DNA from: Verrucomicrobiia bacterium
GTDB lineage: Bacteria; Patescibacteriota; Saccharimonadia; Saccharimonadales; Saccharimonadaceae
Assembly: GCA_035629335.1 (NCBI GenBank)
Contig: DASPIB010000012.1
Location: 1-39,576 of the forward strand
DNA: 39,576 bases
Reading direction: 5' to 3'
In this document: piece after piece, positions 7,569-16,609 of the stretch
How the letters are laid out: the number at the start of each line of letters is the position of its first letter
How positions within the stretch are numbered: position 1 is the stretch's first letter
Translations under genes and position numbers: made by a program
Notes under the pieces: model-generated
What the model saw: only the letters and a program-made list of their open reading frames with translations
Database searches by the model: none
Told to the model about the DNA's origin: nothing

Positions 7569-8219
7569 ATGCTAAGAAAAGCTATTTCAGAGGGATTCGC
7601 TGACGTTGATGCCAAACAAGGCATTGTCGTGGGGGTGTTCTCTCACTTCGGCAGCAAAGACAGCGATGGCGATATTGTCCAAAAAGGAGCATTCAATAAA
7701 TCAGTAAAAGAGCGAGGCCCGGAAGGTGCGGATCTTATAGCTCTGCTCATGGATCACGATAAAAAGAAAGCAGCAGGCCGGGTAAATCGTATTTGGGAGG
7801 ACAACGAAAGAGCTTACTACGAGGGGAAAGCTGGGAGGCACACCAACGGCCGCGACTTTCTTTACATGGCAGAGGATGGCATAATTAAAAATCACAGTTT
7901 CGGCTACCGAATAATTAAAGAAAATAAAGGAAGGGATGCTAATTACCTCACCGAAATAGCGTTACTCGAAATAAGCCCCTTACAATTCCTCGGGGCAAAC
8001 AGCAATACCCCTATGCTTGGCGTGAAGTCATTGACTGATATAGTCGATGATCTTGACCTGCTTGAAAAAGCACTGAAGCGGGGTAATTATACCGATGAGA
8101 CCTACCTAATCATAGAAAGCAAAGTAAAATCACTTTATAGCTCACTAAAGCCGGATGCTTCCACTTTAGCCGATGACGAAGTGATAAATCACATTCATAA
8201 GTCATTCAAATTAAATTAA
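7569..8219 (+). CDS. HK97-type prohead protease
   Basis: 216 aa serine protease that cleaves the scaffold part of the capsid protein during head maturation. Family motifs are SHFGSKDSDGDIVQKGAF (25-42), catalytic His in LLMDHD (H63) and catalytic Ser in NHSFGYR (S110). The ATG at 7569 follows an A/T-rich stretch (TATTTATT) like other starts here; in-frame starts at 7530 (TTG) and 7557 (ATG) are alternatives. The capsid gene follows two bases after the stop, the standard pairing. Confidence 0.92.
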   Translation: MLRKAISEGFADVDAKQGIVVGVFSHFGSKDSDGDIVQKGAFNKSVKERGPEGADLIALLMDHDKKKAAGRVNRIWEDNERAYYEGKAGRHTNGRDFLYMAEDGIIKNHSFGYRIIKENKGRDANYLTEIALLEISPLQFLGANSNTPMLGVKSLTDIVDDLDLLEKALKRGNYTDETYLIIESKVKSLYSSLKPDASTLADDEVINHIHKSFKLN

Positions 8220-8221
8220 AG

Positions 8222-9475
8222 ATGGAAGTAAAAGAAATAAAGGACGCCATTGATCTTGCAGCCAAGGAGCTGAAAGAGGGCGTAAAGGGCGCTGGCGATA
8301 AAGCCGAAAAAGCATTGCAGGAAGCCGCAAAGGCCCTGTCAGAAATGGAAGGCAAAGCCGAAAAGGCAGAAATCGAAGCCTTAAAAGCAGAAGCTTTGAA
8401 GCTGAAGGATGAATTTACTGAAAGCCTGAAAAAGGAAATCAAGGTAATTCAGGATCAGCACGACAAGTTATCTGCAAAGGTGAAAGAAGCTGATTTCGGC
8501 AAAGCAATTCACGGAATGCGCCGGAAAGCCTTGGGGGATATGATCGCCGAGGGACTGGAAAAGAACGCCGAGTTAATTGAAAAGAAGGCTGCGGCTCGCA
8601 CCAACTTTGAAATACCGATGGAGACCAAAGCTGTTGCTACGGTAGCTGATTCTGTGGCTCCCGATTTTCAGCCCATTCAGTCGGCCCCGCATGAGTTTTT
8701 CCACATGCGCAGCATTATCCCTGTTTCTCCAACAGTTTCAAACGCCATTCGCTACGTGCGCATGACGATTGGGTCTGAAGGCAACACGATCAATACGGTG
8801 GCTGAGGGTGCGCTGAAGCCTGAACTGAACTATACGCCTACTGTAGAAACTGCAAATGTATACAAGGTTGCAGGTCACCTTACGGTAACAGACGAGTTCC
8901 TGGAAGATATCGTTGGTAGCCGCGACTGGCTGGCTTCTGAACTGCCGCAGGCGCTGTTTGACGTTGAGGATGAAAAGATCCTGAAAGGAACCGGAGTAGG
9001 AGATATCGAAGGTCTTTACACGATTGCGACGCCGTTATCGCTGCCTTCTGGATCGGTAACAGCTGCATCAAATGTATGGGACAAGCTGGCTGCTGCTCTT
9101 GCCCAGGAACGCAGGCTCAAACGCCAGGCAACCGGCATAATTGTATCCCCGGAGGATTACATGGAACTGCTGATCAACAAGGGTTCCAATGGCATGTACA
9201 CCTATCCTGCAATTTGGGGTGCTGTCGCTCTGAACGTTGCCGGGGTTCCGGTGTACCAAACCAGCTCATTGCTTCAGGGTGAAGCCTTGGTAGGTGACTT
9301 CTCTCGCGGAACCAGGATATTCCAAAGGATGGGGCCTGTAGTTCGGTATGCGTTTGAGCACGCCAATAACTTCACGTCCAACCTGGTAACTGTGCTGGTA
9401 GAGGAACGCATTGCCCTCCCTATCTACTTCCCTGACAGCTTTATCAGCGTGGACCTTTCTGCTGGTACTGCTTAA
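8222..9475 (+). CDS. Major capsid protein (HK97 fold) with N-terminal scaffold domain
   Basis: 417 aa. Residues 1 to about 130 are Lys/Glu/Ala-rich coiled coil, the delta domain that acts as scaffold and is removed by the protease. The HK97 fold starts near FEIPMETKAVATV. Markers include PVSPTVSNAIRYVRM, VAGHLTVTDEFLED, GVGDIEGLY and the C-terminal DFSRGTRIFQRMG and VLVEERIALPIYFPDSF. No separate scaffold gene exists, consistent with this built-in domain. It is followed by a strong hairpin before the next gene. Confidence 0.95.
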   Translation: MEVKEIKDAIDLAAKELKEGVKGAGDKAEKALQEAAKALSEMEGKAEKAEIEALKAEALKLKDEFTESLKKEIKVIQDQHDKLSAKVKEADFGKAIHGMRRKALGDMIAEGLEKNAELIEKKAAARTNFEIPMETKAVATVADSVAPDFQPIQSAPHEFFHMRSIIPVSPTVSNAIRYVRMTIGSEGNTINTVAEGALKPELNYTPTVETANVYKVAGHLTVTDEFLEDIVGSRDWLASELPQALFDVEDEKILKGTGVGDIEGLYTIATPLSLPSGSVTAASNVWDKLAAALAQERRLKRQATGIIVSPEDYMELLINKGSNGMYTYPAIWGAVALNVAGVPVYQTSSLLQGEALVGDFSRGTRIFQRMGPVVRYAFEHANNFTSNLVTVLVEERIALPIYFPDSFISVDLSAGTA

Positions 9476-9499
9476 TTGATTGGTTTAGGTCGTTCACTT

Positions 9500-9525
9500 A
9501 GGGTCCGGTGTAAAAGCCGGGCCCT
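9500..9525 (+). terminator. G/C-rich hairpin after the capsid gene
   Basis: AGGGTCCGG (9500-9508) pairs with CCGGGCCCT (9517-9525): nine pairs with one G-U, and an 8-base loop. Only two T follow, so it is a weak or partial terminator, or an RNA-stability element that raises capsid messenger. It ends 13 bases before the next ATG (9539), a layout that recurs in this genome. Confidence 0.55.
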
Positions 9526-9538
9526 TAATTAAAAAGCC

Positions 9539-9757
9539 ATGAAAGTAGTAACAATCAAAGGGTTTAGGGATTATTCGTGGGGTAACACTTTCCGGTATCC
9601 TGGGGATGAATTTGAAGTAGATGCCATACGAGGCAATGCTTTGAAAAAAGCAGGTTTCGTAAACATCCTCCCCGCTTCCGAACCACTGATTAAGGAAGAA
9701 AAAGAGGAAACGGTAACAAAGGAATACAAACCGAAGCGCAAAACTAAAAAGGCATGA
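9539..9757 (+). CDS. Small head-region protein, unknown
   Basis: 72 aa. The N-terminal 45 residues look like a small beta domain found in phage proteins near capsid genes (WGNTFRYPGDEFEVDAIRGNALKKAG). The last 25 residues are charged and end in a basic stretch (KPKRKTKKA) that could bind DNA or the negatively charged capsid interior. It lies between capsid and connector and overlaps the connector by four bases (ATGA). A minor head or connector accessory role is likely but not shown. Confidence 0.6.
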   Translation: MKVVTIKGFRDYSWGNTFRYPGDEFEVDAIRGNALKKAGFVNILPASEPLIKEEKEETVTKEYKPKRKTKKA

Positions 9758-10341
9758 TCTTCAGCACCGAGGACGGCGATAATTTCATTTACAACCGGGT
9801 GACATGGAAAGGCTGCAACTCCGGAACATATGGAATGCAGCTGGAGCCAGTTTCAGAAACCGGAAATGAACCGCTTTCCCTGGATGAAGTTAAGGAGAAG
9901 CTGAATATTGACTATACGGATTGGGATGCGGTATTAAGCAAATTGATCCGATCTGCTCGACAAAGGGCAGAAAAGTTCATGAACCGTTCTTTGAGGCCGC
10001 AAGTATTTAAGGTAAGCTGGCAACATACCTCCGGTTTTGTGGAGCTGCCTTATTCGCCTATCGGTTCAATTGTTTCGGTGGTCGATAAAGACGGTAATAC
10101 ACTTGCCTACAAGAGCGATCACCAGGGCCGCATCGATGTGCCTAAAGGCGCTATCATCACCTACAACGCGGGCGATTGGGGAACGCTGGGGGTTCCAGAA
10201 AGCGTAAAAACGGGACTGATAAAAGATATTTCAAGCTGCTTCGAATACAACGAGAACATGATTGTAGGGTATTCTGAAAACCCAATAGGTTTTAACATGG
10301 AGTACTACTACGAAGGACATTCTAAAAACCTTTGGCTGTGA
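9754..10341 (+). CDS. Head-tail connector (gp6-like)
   Basis: 195 aa. The central part has the gp6/gp15 connector signature PLSLDEVKEKLNIDYTDWD followed by LIRSARQRAEKFMNRSL, a helical domain that forms the ring under the portal. A beta-rich insert follows (SGFVELPYSPIGSIVSV). The N-terminal 40 residues are extra. Its position after capsid and before the stopper agrees. It overlaps the next gene through GTGA. Confidence 0.88.
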   Translation: MIFSTEDGDNFIYNRVTWKGCNSGTYGMQLEPVSETGNEPLSLDEVKEKLNIDYTDWDAVLSKLIRSARQRAEKFMNRSLRPQVFKVSWQHTSGFVELPYSPIGSIVSVVDKDGNTLAYKSDHQGRIDVPKGAIITYNAGDWGTLGVPESVKTGLIKDISSCFEYNENMIVGYSENPIGFNMEYYYEGHSKNLWL

Positions 10342-10691
10342 ATAAGACTACACGCGTACATGCGGGTCAGTTCAACAGGATAGGGGAGTTCTTTGATTAC
10401 CCTGATGTTCCAGATGGGTACGGTGGAACGGTTCCAGGCCCAAGAGCCCTGCTGCTCCGGACAAAAGTAGGGGTTACGCCGCTAAGCGGCCAGCCTACAT
10501 TTCATGCGCTGGAGATTGGAATGACCAATCCATACGAAGTGGTAATGCGAACAAGGGCAGGTTTCGAGCCCACAGTTAAGCAAGAGATTGAAATTGACGG
10601 TAACAAGTACTCGATCAAAAAGATAGTAGACGTGAATTACCGGCAGCGAGTAGCAATTCTTTGGGCAGACAGATTTAGCGATTCAGTATGA
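10338..10691 (+). CDS. Head-tail joining / stopper protein
   Basis: 117 aa beta-barrel joining protein of the SPP1 gp16 / HK97 gp9 type, which closes the DNA exit and docks the tail. Visible pattern: RIGEFFDYPDVPDGYGGTVPG at the start, a central TKVGVTPLSG, EVVMRTRAGF and a C-terminal IDGNKYSIKKIVDVNYRQR. GTG at 10338 is preferred because it overlaps the previous stop (GTGA); TTG at 10332 is possible. Confidence 0.85.
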   Translation: MNKTTRVHAGQFNRIGEFFDYPDVPDGYGGTVPGPRALLLRTKVGVTPLSGQPTFHALEIGMTNPYEVVMRTRAGFEPTVKQEIEIDGNKYSIKKIVDVNYRQRVAILWADRFSDSV

Positions 10692-11110
10692 TAATAACAT
10701 TCAAGGTAAAGCACAAGGGGTCATTCGACAAAAGGCTAACAAATATGGTAGCTGGCGCTCAAACTATACTTTCAAATACTGGAAAGGCGGTAGAGCGGAA
10801 AGCCAACAGCAGGAAGCCGGACTTTGTGAACATACTGAGGAATGAAATAATTACCAAAGATGCAGCCAGGGTAAATATTGCGGTTCAGACCAGGGAGGAC
10901 GACATGCATGCGTACTATGAGTTTCATACCGGAGCCGCAGCAAAAGCATACCTGGCAAGTGCGGATCCAGAAGTAAGGCGCATCGCCAGGACGTATTTCA
11001 AGACCGGTCGCGGCACATTAAGGGGACAGCCGTATTTCTACCCGTCTTTTTTCGAGGAAGCGATCAGGTACATTGAAAAGTTGAAGAAGTATGTTCGAGC
11101 ACGCGCATAA
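10688..11110 (+). CDS. Tail completion protein (HK97 gp10-like)
   Basis: 140 aa. The family feature is the DDMHAYYEFHTGAA segment (about 75-88), where other members read YAxyvExGT, followed by PYFYPSFFEEAIRYIEKL near the C-terminus. It acts in joining tail to head. ATGA overlap with the stopper gene, and 20-base overlap with the following gene. Length and order fit the canonical connector series. Confidence 0.88.
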   Translation: MIITFKVKHKGSFDKRLTNMVAGAQTILSNTGKAVERKANSRKPDFVNILRNEIITKDAARVNIAVQTREDDMHAYYEFHTGAAAKAYLASADPEVRRIARTYFKTGRGTLRGQPYFYPSFFEEAIRYIEKLKKYVRARA

Positions 11111-11528
11111 TATCAGAAAGGCGTATATAGATGCGCTGGCTGCACTACAGGTGGATGCTATAACCGTCCCAGTGTACGACGAGTTTTTGCGCGGTACGCC
11201 GCCTATTATCCGGGAGGCCAAATGCTACGTGATTGTAAGGGATCAACAGTCTGTAGAGGTTACAAATACAAAGTGCGGGCAGAAGCAGGAATGCTTTATC
11301 ACGCTAGACGTGGTGACTGTTTTCCCAAAGAATAAGGGGGGCAAGCTTTTAAGCGAGCTTATTTCCAATGGCATTCTACAGCTTGTAAATGTATTCCGGG
11401 GACAACTTCAGATAGCGGGCGGATACAATGTAAGGACGAGAAAGCAATTGTCTGTGTCAATAATAGAGGACACAGTTATTAATTCAACATTTAGAAACGT
11501 GTTAACATTTAGCAACTTAATAACATAG
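11091..11528 (+). CDS. Tail terminator-like protein
   Basis: 145 aa. Position between the gp10-like gene and the tail tube gene is that of the tail terminator (HK97 gp11 / DUF3168 class). The protein starts with a helix (IRKAYIDALAAL) followed by VPVYDEF, then central beta strands (CFITLDVVTVF) and a helix LLSELISNGILQLV, compatible with the terminator fold. Sequence similarity is too low by eye to be certain, so the name rests partly on gene order. Confidence 0.7.
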   Translation: MFEHAHNIRKAYIDALAALQVDAITVPVYDEFLRGTPPIIREAKCYVIVRDQQSVEVTNTKCGQKQECFITLDVVTVFPKNKGGKLLSELISNGILQLVNVFRGQLQIAGGYNVRTRKQLSVSIIEDTVINSTFRNVLTFSNLIT

Positions 11529-11532
11529 TGTT

Positions 11533-12006
11533 ATGGCAAACGAAGTTTATTTACCAGGCGAAAACCTCCTGTTGTGGATATGGGACAATACGGAAGCGAT
11601 TCCTGCATGGGAACCGGCCGCGTGTTTAACGTCCAATTCGCTGACCGATAATTGGAGTTTCTCCGAGCAGCGAAACAAATGTAATCCCGGACAAACAGTT
11701 CGCACCCAAACAGGGCACAATTATGAGGTTGGATTTGAGTTGGAGTTCATTAATACGGAGCCCGATGGTGATACTGCTCGTCAGTCTTATAACTCTTTAC
11801 GAAAGAAGGCGATAGCGGGCACTATTGACTGGAAGTTCGCTGGCCCAGATGGTCAGGCGGTGCAAGGACTTCTCTATTCGGGAACTGCTTACATGTCTAA
11901 CCTGGCACTTACCGCACCGGCCGGAGACGAAGTAGTGACCGCATCCGGAACCTTACTTGGCGTTGGTGACGTGACCGAAGGCGATATTCACGCAAGCACG
12001 GTATAA
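11533..12006 (+). CDS. Major tail tube protein
   Basis: 157 aa. It builds the tube of the non-contractile tail. The segment NLALTAPAGDEVVTASGTLLGVG is typical of the TP901-1-type tail tube beta-sandwich. A second protein with the same pattern is encoded at 16602. It lies between the terminator and the tail chaperone, the standard place. The stop overlaps the next start by one base (TAATG). Confidence 0.87.
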   Translation: MANEVYLPGENLLLWIWDNTEAIPAWEPAACLTSNSLTDNWSFSEQRNKCNPGQTVRTQTGHNYEVGFELEFINTEPDGDTARQSYNSLRKKAIAGTIDWKFAGPDGQAVQGLLYSGTAYMSNLALTAPAGDEVVTASGTLLGVGDVTEGDIHASTV

Positions 12007-12380
12007 TGGACGGAAGGATCAAATTACAGCTTAACGGCAAAGAGATCGGCTTTACGTTCGGTCTTCGGGTAATAGAAGATGCTTGCCTGGATAACGACAT
12101 CGATTTTATGTCAGTAGCCGCGGGGGACGCGAAAGAAGGCAAGCGGTTCGAATCGGTTTCCAACATGATCACTATGGCCTACTACGCTGCAATTCTTGAT
12201 TGCAAGATAGAGGGGATACGTCCAGATTTTACAGAAGCCGATTTCCTGCTATGGACAAACACGGATATGAAGTTCGTGGCCGAGTTCAGAAAGTTCGCCG
12301 AAGAATGCCTGATGCGAAATGTCCCGAAGGCTGATCTTTCAAAAAAAAAGCCGAAAAAGGCGACTGGAACAAAGACGTAA
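12006..12380 (+). CDS. Tail assembly chaperone, short form (gpG-like)
   Basis: 124 aa. It coats the tape measure protein during tail assembly. The N-terminal domain FGLRVIEDACLDNDIDF is the common gpG-like start of Bacteroidota siphophages. The end of the frame is Lys-rich (SKKKPKKATGTKT), encoded by an A-run that contains a slippery site. A fraction of ribosomes should shift to the -1 frame there and make a longer chaperone. Confidence 0.85.
   Translation: MDGRIKLQLNGKEIGFTFGLRVIEDACLDNDIDFMSVAAGDAKEGKRFESVSNMITMAYYAAILDCKIEGIRPDFTEADFLLWTNTDMKFVAEFRKFAEECLMRNVPKADLSKKKPKKATGTKT
12344..12350 (+). promoter_or_regulatory. Programmed -1 frameshift site A AAA AAG
   Basis: A AAA AAG is in the correct register for the zero frame (third base of codon 12342-12344, then AAA, AAG), within a run of nine A. 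After a -1 slip the frame is open from 12350 to the stop at 12676 with no stop codon between. This matches the gpG-gpGT arrangement of siphophage tail chaperones. Confidence 0.85.
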
Positions 12381-12676
12381 TAGGCTTTGCTGTGGGAGAA
12401 CTCGGGATGAGGCTTTGGGATGTGTGGTGCATGACATGGGCTGAGTTCGTGATAAAGAAACAGGGGTGGTTCAGGGAGCAGGATAGACGGTTTGACGAAG
12501 TTCGGTTATTATCCTGGCATTCGATGATCGCTCCGTCCCACGACCCTAAGAAGCTGCCAAAGACCTTTGATCAGTTCATGACAGGAATCAGGAACCGGGC
12601 AAATGAAAGCCAGATAGAGGCCCTAAGAAAGGCGAGAGAAGAATATAACAAGAAACGCAATGCCAACAAGGATTGA
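12350..12676 (+). CDS. Tail assembly chaperone extension (gpT-like, made by -1 frameshift)
   Basis: Continuation in the -1 frame, 108 codons, giving a fusion of about 223 aa with the short form. It begins AEKGDWNKDVIGFAVGELGM, then MRLWDVWCMTWAEFVIKKQG. This T domain binds the tape measure protein. A GTG at 12392 could serve as an independent start, but homologues express it by frameshift. The end overlaps the tape measure start (12660) by 17 bases. Confidence 0.82.
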   Translation, partial: AEKGDWNKDVIGFAVGELGMRLWDVWCMTWAEFVIKKQGWFREQDRRFDEVRLLSWHSMIAPSHDPKKLPKTFDQFMTGIRNRANESQIEALRKAREEYNKKRNANKD

Positions 12677-14720
12677 TGCGGAATTAGGGCTAAATGCCAA
12701 AAAGTTTATCTCCGGAATGGAGCAAGCTACTTCTGCGTTGGAGGCATTCAAATCAAAGGCTGACTTCGCTGGCAGCAGGGTAGCTATTTCCATAAGAAAA
12801 GCCTCTGAGGAAGCGAGTAAAGGTGCCAGGGAAATAAAAACAGAATTTTCCGATAGCGCTCAGGAGGTTGCGGCGGCTTTAAAAAGATCGGGGGCCGTTA
12901 GTGAGAATTGGTCGCAAGGCGTTACATCCGACATGCAGGCCGCCTCTAAAGCATTTTCTGACACATCTGCCAAGGTGGCTACATCACTTGATAGGGCATC
13001 AAAAAGCCTTAGAGGCGGATTCGGAAGGGGGGTTATACATCCTTCCATGTACGCCGATTTGCGGTTAATGGACAGAAGCCTGCAAAACATATCGCTTGAA
13101 GCCACCCATGCGGGAAACGCAATACAGCAATCGGTAGGACGAAAAAGCGTGGCTGCCTTTAATGGTGGGTCAAATGCAGCTCTATCATTTTCTCAGATAA
13201 TTCAGGACGCGCCCTACGGTATCCGAGGGGTGGCGAATAACATAACCCAATTAACTACAAACCTGGGATACATGGCAGCCAGCGCAAAGGCTGCGGGCAT
13301 ATCAATGAAATCAGCCCTGCTTGGAAGCCTCGCTAATCCGGCAACGCTTGCTATATTGGGCGTTAGCGTCCTAACCACTGGTTTGCAACTATTTTCAGAT
13401 AGGGCGGCAAAGGCAAAAAAGAAAACAGACGAATTAGGCGCGTCCGTCAAAGGGTTGGCTGATTTTCTTAGAGAAAGCGAAGGAAGCGCCCAGGCCGAGA
13501 TCATAGCACTTACTACACTGCGGAAAATTGCGGAAGATGAAACACAAACCCGAAAGGATAGGATTGCGGCCGTTAACGAAATGCGGGACAAATACCCGAC
13601 GCTATTAAAAAACTTCTCTGACGAGGAAGTAATCGCAGGAGAAGCAGCAACCGCTTACGGGAAACTGGCTGCCGCCATAACTGCCGCATCGACCGCTAGG
13701 GCCTACCAGGATGCGGCTATCGATGTGGCTAAAAGGAGATTACAAACGGAAGCAAGCCTAGCGCAAACTATAGAGGACAGGTACAAGGCGGAACGAGATC
13801 TGGCTAATCTGCAACCTGCTGGAGGCGATACGCAAGCTGCGGGTGTTAACCTGTATGATATAACTAGGCGAAAGGACCTAGAAGAACAGATAGCTAATTT
13901 CAAGAAGTCGGAAGCAGCTTACGCAAAACAGCTTAACCAGGAATCCAGGCAACAAATACAATACGGAAACCAGGCTTATGAAGCCCTAAAGAAAGCGGAC
14001 GGGGCAATACAAAACTTCCTCGGTGATGGAAAGGGTGCCAAAAGCGAGACCAGAAAGGAGTTAGAGGCCATAGATGCATCATTTTGGCGGCTAGAGAAAG
14101 GGATTACAGATATATACGCTATGTCCGTAGGCACACGCATGGCGGCCGGCCTTGTGAATATCAGTCAGCAGGTTCAAGGAGTGGCGGCAGCGATTGCCCC
14201 AACATATACAGCTCAAGGCGAGATGTTGGCCGCGGCATTCAATGAAGGGTTTTCCGAAATACTGAGATATGGCATAGAGGACGGAATAGGTTCAGTGGCC
14301 GCGGCGCTAGGGGAAGCCCTAGTGAATGGCGGCAATGTAGTGAACGCGGCGGGAGGTGCGCTACTAGGGGCGTTAGGTGGCGTACTGGTGGATCTAGGCA
14401 AAATGGCGATAGCGGTCGGTATTGGACTTGAATCCATCAAGACAGCCCTCAAGTCGCTACACCCAGCCGTTGCAATTGGGGCAGGAGTAGCATTAGTGGC
14501 TCTCGGGTCCGCATTCGCCGCGAAATCAAGAAGCCTGTCTGGCACCATCGGGAATAGCGGAGGCGGCGCGTCCTCAGGTAGCACCGGATCGAGCACCACA
14601 ACCATATCCCCCGCTAATACAAGTGGAATAGCCGGAACAGTAGTATTTGAAATTGCTGGCCGATCACTTGTAGGCATACTGAAACGAGAAGCACAGCACG
14701 GAAACAGAATAACCCCATAA
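12660..14720 (+). CDS. Tail tape measure protein
   Basis: 686 aa. It sets tail length and leaves through the tail tube at infection. It is Ala/Lys-rich and mostly helical, with coiled coil up to about 120 and 250-460, hydrophobic segments near 215-245 (LANPATLAILGVSVLTTGLQ) and several Ala/Gly-rich hydrophobic stretches at about 540-610, and a Ser/Gly/Thr-rich linker before the C-terminus. At about 0.15 nm per residue the tail would be near 100 nm. It follows the chaperone gene, as always. Confidence 0.92.
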   Translation: MPTRIDAELGLNAKKFISGMEQATSALEAFKSKADFAGSRVAISIRKASEEASKGAREIKTEFSDSAQEVAAALKRSGAVSENWSQGVTSDMQAASKAFSDTSAKVATSLDRASKSLRGGFGRGVIHPSMYADLRLMDRSLQNISLEATHAGNAIQQSVGRKSVAAFNGGSNAALSFSQIIQDAPYGIRGVANNITQLTTNLGYMAASAKAAGISMKSALLGSLANPATLAILGVSVLTTGLQLFSDRAAKAKKKTDELGASVKGLADFLRESEGSAQAEIIALTTLRKIAEDETQTRKDRIAAVNEMRDKYPTLLKNFSDEEVIAGEAATAYGKLAAAITAASTARAYQDAAIDVAKRRLQTEASLAQTIEDRYKAERDLANLQPAGGDTQAAGVNLYDITRRKDLEEQIANFKKSEAAYAKQLNQESRQQIQYGNQAYEALKKADGAIQNFLGDGKGAKSETRKELEAIDASFWRLEKGITDIYAMSVGTRMAAGLVNISQQVQGVAAAIAPTYTAQGEMLAAAFNEGFSEILRYGIEDGIGSVAAALGEALVNGGNVVNAAGGALLGALGGVLVDLGKMAIAVGIGLESIKTALKSLHPAVAIGAGVALVALGSAFAAKSRSLSGTIGNSGGGASSGSTGSSTTTISPANTSGIAGTVVFEIAGRSLVGILKREAQHGNRITP

Positions 14721-16609
14721 TGGCACTGGCATTACAATATTTTATGGAGTTTGATCCGGAATGCCGGTTAGATATTTACTCGGAAGGGTTTGCGGGAGAT
14801 GTTACGGAACTCATTGGTGCTGGTGATAATCCTGTTGAATACGACAGTCCCGAAGTAGACGATCCTTATGAATGCCTCCGAGGGGGGAGTTTAAACGTGC
14901 GCTTTTTAGCCACACTCGACACACCCGCCGATACCCTTTACGCGGAAGATGAAAAATATTACTACGTCGAATTTAAAATAGGCGGCGTTCTTCAGTTCAA
15001 GGGGTATGCAATTCCTGATGGCGTCCTGCAATCCTTTGTTTTAAATGAATGGGAAACCGCCTTCCAGGTAATTGACGGACTTTCGATGCTTGAAAACTAC
15101 GAGTATTCCCAGGAAATTGGCGTTACCGCGGGTGGCAACTATCTTCTTAAAGATATTGTTTGCGCATGCCTTTCCCCGTTGACTTTCCCTAGTGATAGCG
15201 TTTACATCGCGGCCGATATTGAGTACCTGGGCGCGCCGGATGGAATTGACAATTTTGACTGGATCCGGGTATCGAACGAAAGGTACTTGCAAGCTGATCA
15301 GGATACGCCGATGGACTGTAAAGCGGTCCTGCAATCGATACTGGAACCGTTCGGCCTCATTATCGTGCAATATCTTGGCCATTGGTATGTATTCAGCCCC
15401 GGGGGCCGCATGCTGCAATCATCCGACCCTATCAAGTTTTATCGATACGCCGTTGTTAACGGTTTATTCATGGAATCGATAGAACTAAACCCAAACAAGA
15501 TACTTGCCCCGGAATGGGCCGAAATAAAAGATTTCTACCATGTTAACGCCAATCAGGAGCTCTCTACAGCAAGAGCTGTAAAGATTACGCGCATGCGATA
15601 TGAACTCGGCGTAAGGGTAAATATACTCACCAATCCAACCTTTCTGCTGGAACTAGCGGCAGAGCCCCCCGGATGGACTGTGGAAGCCGATTTAATAGAC
15701 TTCACATTTCTTGACCCTGGACTTGTCATTCGGCACGTGGAAGGATCGGGAAGGAATCCAGTTATCGCCTCTGACCCTCTTGCCATTACAGCAGAAAACG
15801 GAGGTTTGACGCTTGATATGCACGTCTTAGGATCGTCAGCTAACCAGGTGCCTTTTTATGTCGTATACGGTATCCAGGTAGGCCCTAATTGGTATAACGG
15901 AACGACCGGGCAATGGGAGGGCGTTTCTCATTTAAATAAAACCCCGATAGGAAGCAATGCAGGAAGAACAATAGAACTTAAAACCACTATGCCTCCCGTA
16001 GCCGGGGATCTGCAAATCAGGCTGTATGAGCCCGAAATAATTAACTCTGCCTTTGATGCTGATATTCAGCTAATATTTACCAAAGTAACCGTTTCCCAGG
16101 GAATAGATACCGGACTAAGAGCATGGATCTACAGGCACGAGAACGAAGGGAATATACTGGAAATACCTGATGCTAAAACGGTATTTAATGGCGACAGTGA
16201 CGCCTCGTTGCTGGGATCCCTGTATGAAAATGACGGGGTGACCCCAACGCAAGGGATTGAGCTGGGAAACAAATGGATAGGGGACCCGGTGACAAACAAT
16301 CCTCTGTTCCCCTCCACGCTCGAGCTTTTGGACGTAATAGCCGTACGCATAGGGTATTCCCTGAGAAGCCGCCAGTACGTATACGAAGGGGACGTTTTTG
16401 GGGTCGTCCCCTATTTCAGCGCGATAACTATTGACGGGATCCAAGACAAGTTTTTTGTTACAGGGCTTACCATAAACTACGCGAAGCAGATTTCAACTAT
16501 CAAGTTAAACCAGCTGCACAGCGGCATGATAGACGTCCCAACGGCGGCGGCAAGTGTGACCAAGGAACCAGAGTATCAAAACACAATTAAACCCGTGATA
16601 AATGGCTGA
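14720..16609 (+). CDS. Tail hub / distal tail protein
   Basis: 629 aa, directly after the tape measure, where siphophages encode the distal tail and hub proteins. The N-terminal region is beta-rich with acidic loops (VEYDSPEVDDPYECL), followed by a segment with LQSILEPFGLIIVQYLGHWYVFSPGG typical of baseplate hub proteins of Bacteroidota phages. A beta-sandwich region (about 285-460) may be a carbohydrate-binding insert. No peptidase motif was recognised. Coupled by TAATG to the tape measure gene. Confidence 0.72.
   Translation: MALALQYFMEFDPECRLDIYSEGFAGDVTELIGAGDNPVEYDSPEVDDPYECLRGGSLNVRFLATLDTPADTLYAEDEKYYYVEFKIGGVLQFKGYAIPDGVLQSFVLNEWETAFQVIDGLSMLENYEYSQEIGVTAGGNYLLKDIVCACLSPLTFPSDSVYIAADIEYLGAPDGIDNFDWIRVSNERYLQADQDTPMDCKAVLQSILEPFGLIIVQYLGHWYVFSPGGRMLQSSDPIKFYRYAVVNGLFMESIELNPNKILAPEWAEIKDFYHVNANQELSTARAVKITRMRYELGVRVNILTNPTFLLELAAEPPGWTVEADLIDFTFLDPGLVIRHVEGSGRNPVIASDPLAITAENGGLTLDMHVLGSSANQVPFYVVYGIQVGPNWYNGTTGQWEGVSHLNKTPIGSNAGRTIELKTTMPPVAGDLQIRLYEPEIINSAFDADIQLIFTKVTVSQGIDTGLRAWIYRHENEGNILEIPDAKTVFNGDSDASLLGSLYENDGVTPTQGIELGNKWIGDPVTNNPLFPSTLELLDVIAVRIGYSLRSRQYVYEGDVFGVVPYFSAITIDGIQDKFFVTGLTINYAKQISTIKLNQLHSGMIDVPTAAASVTKEPEYQNTIKPVING

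Noticed and set aside
9076-9282. Rightward 68-codon frame inside the capsid gene
   Set aside because: It is an alternative frame of the strongly supported capsid gene.
14213-14677. Leftward 154-codon frame inside the tape measure gene
   Set aside because: It is the antisense shadow of an Ala/Gly-rich coding region, has Pro/Ala-rich unnatural composition and no start context.
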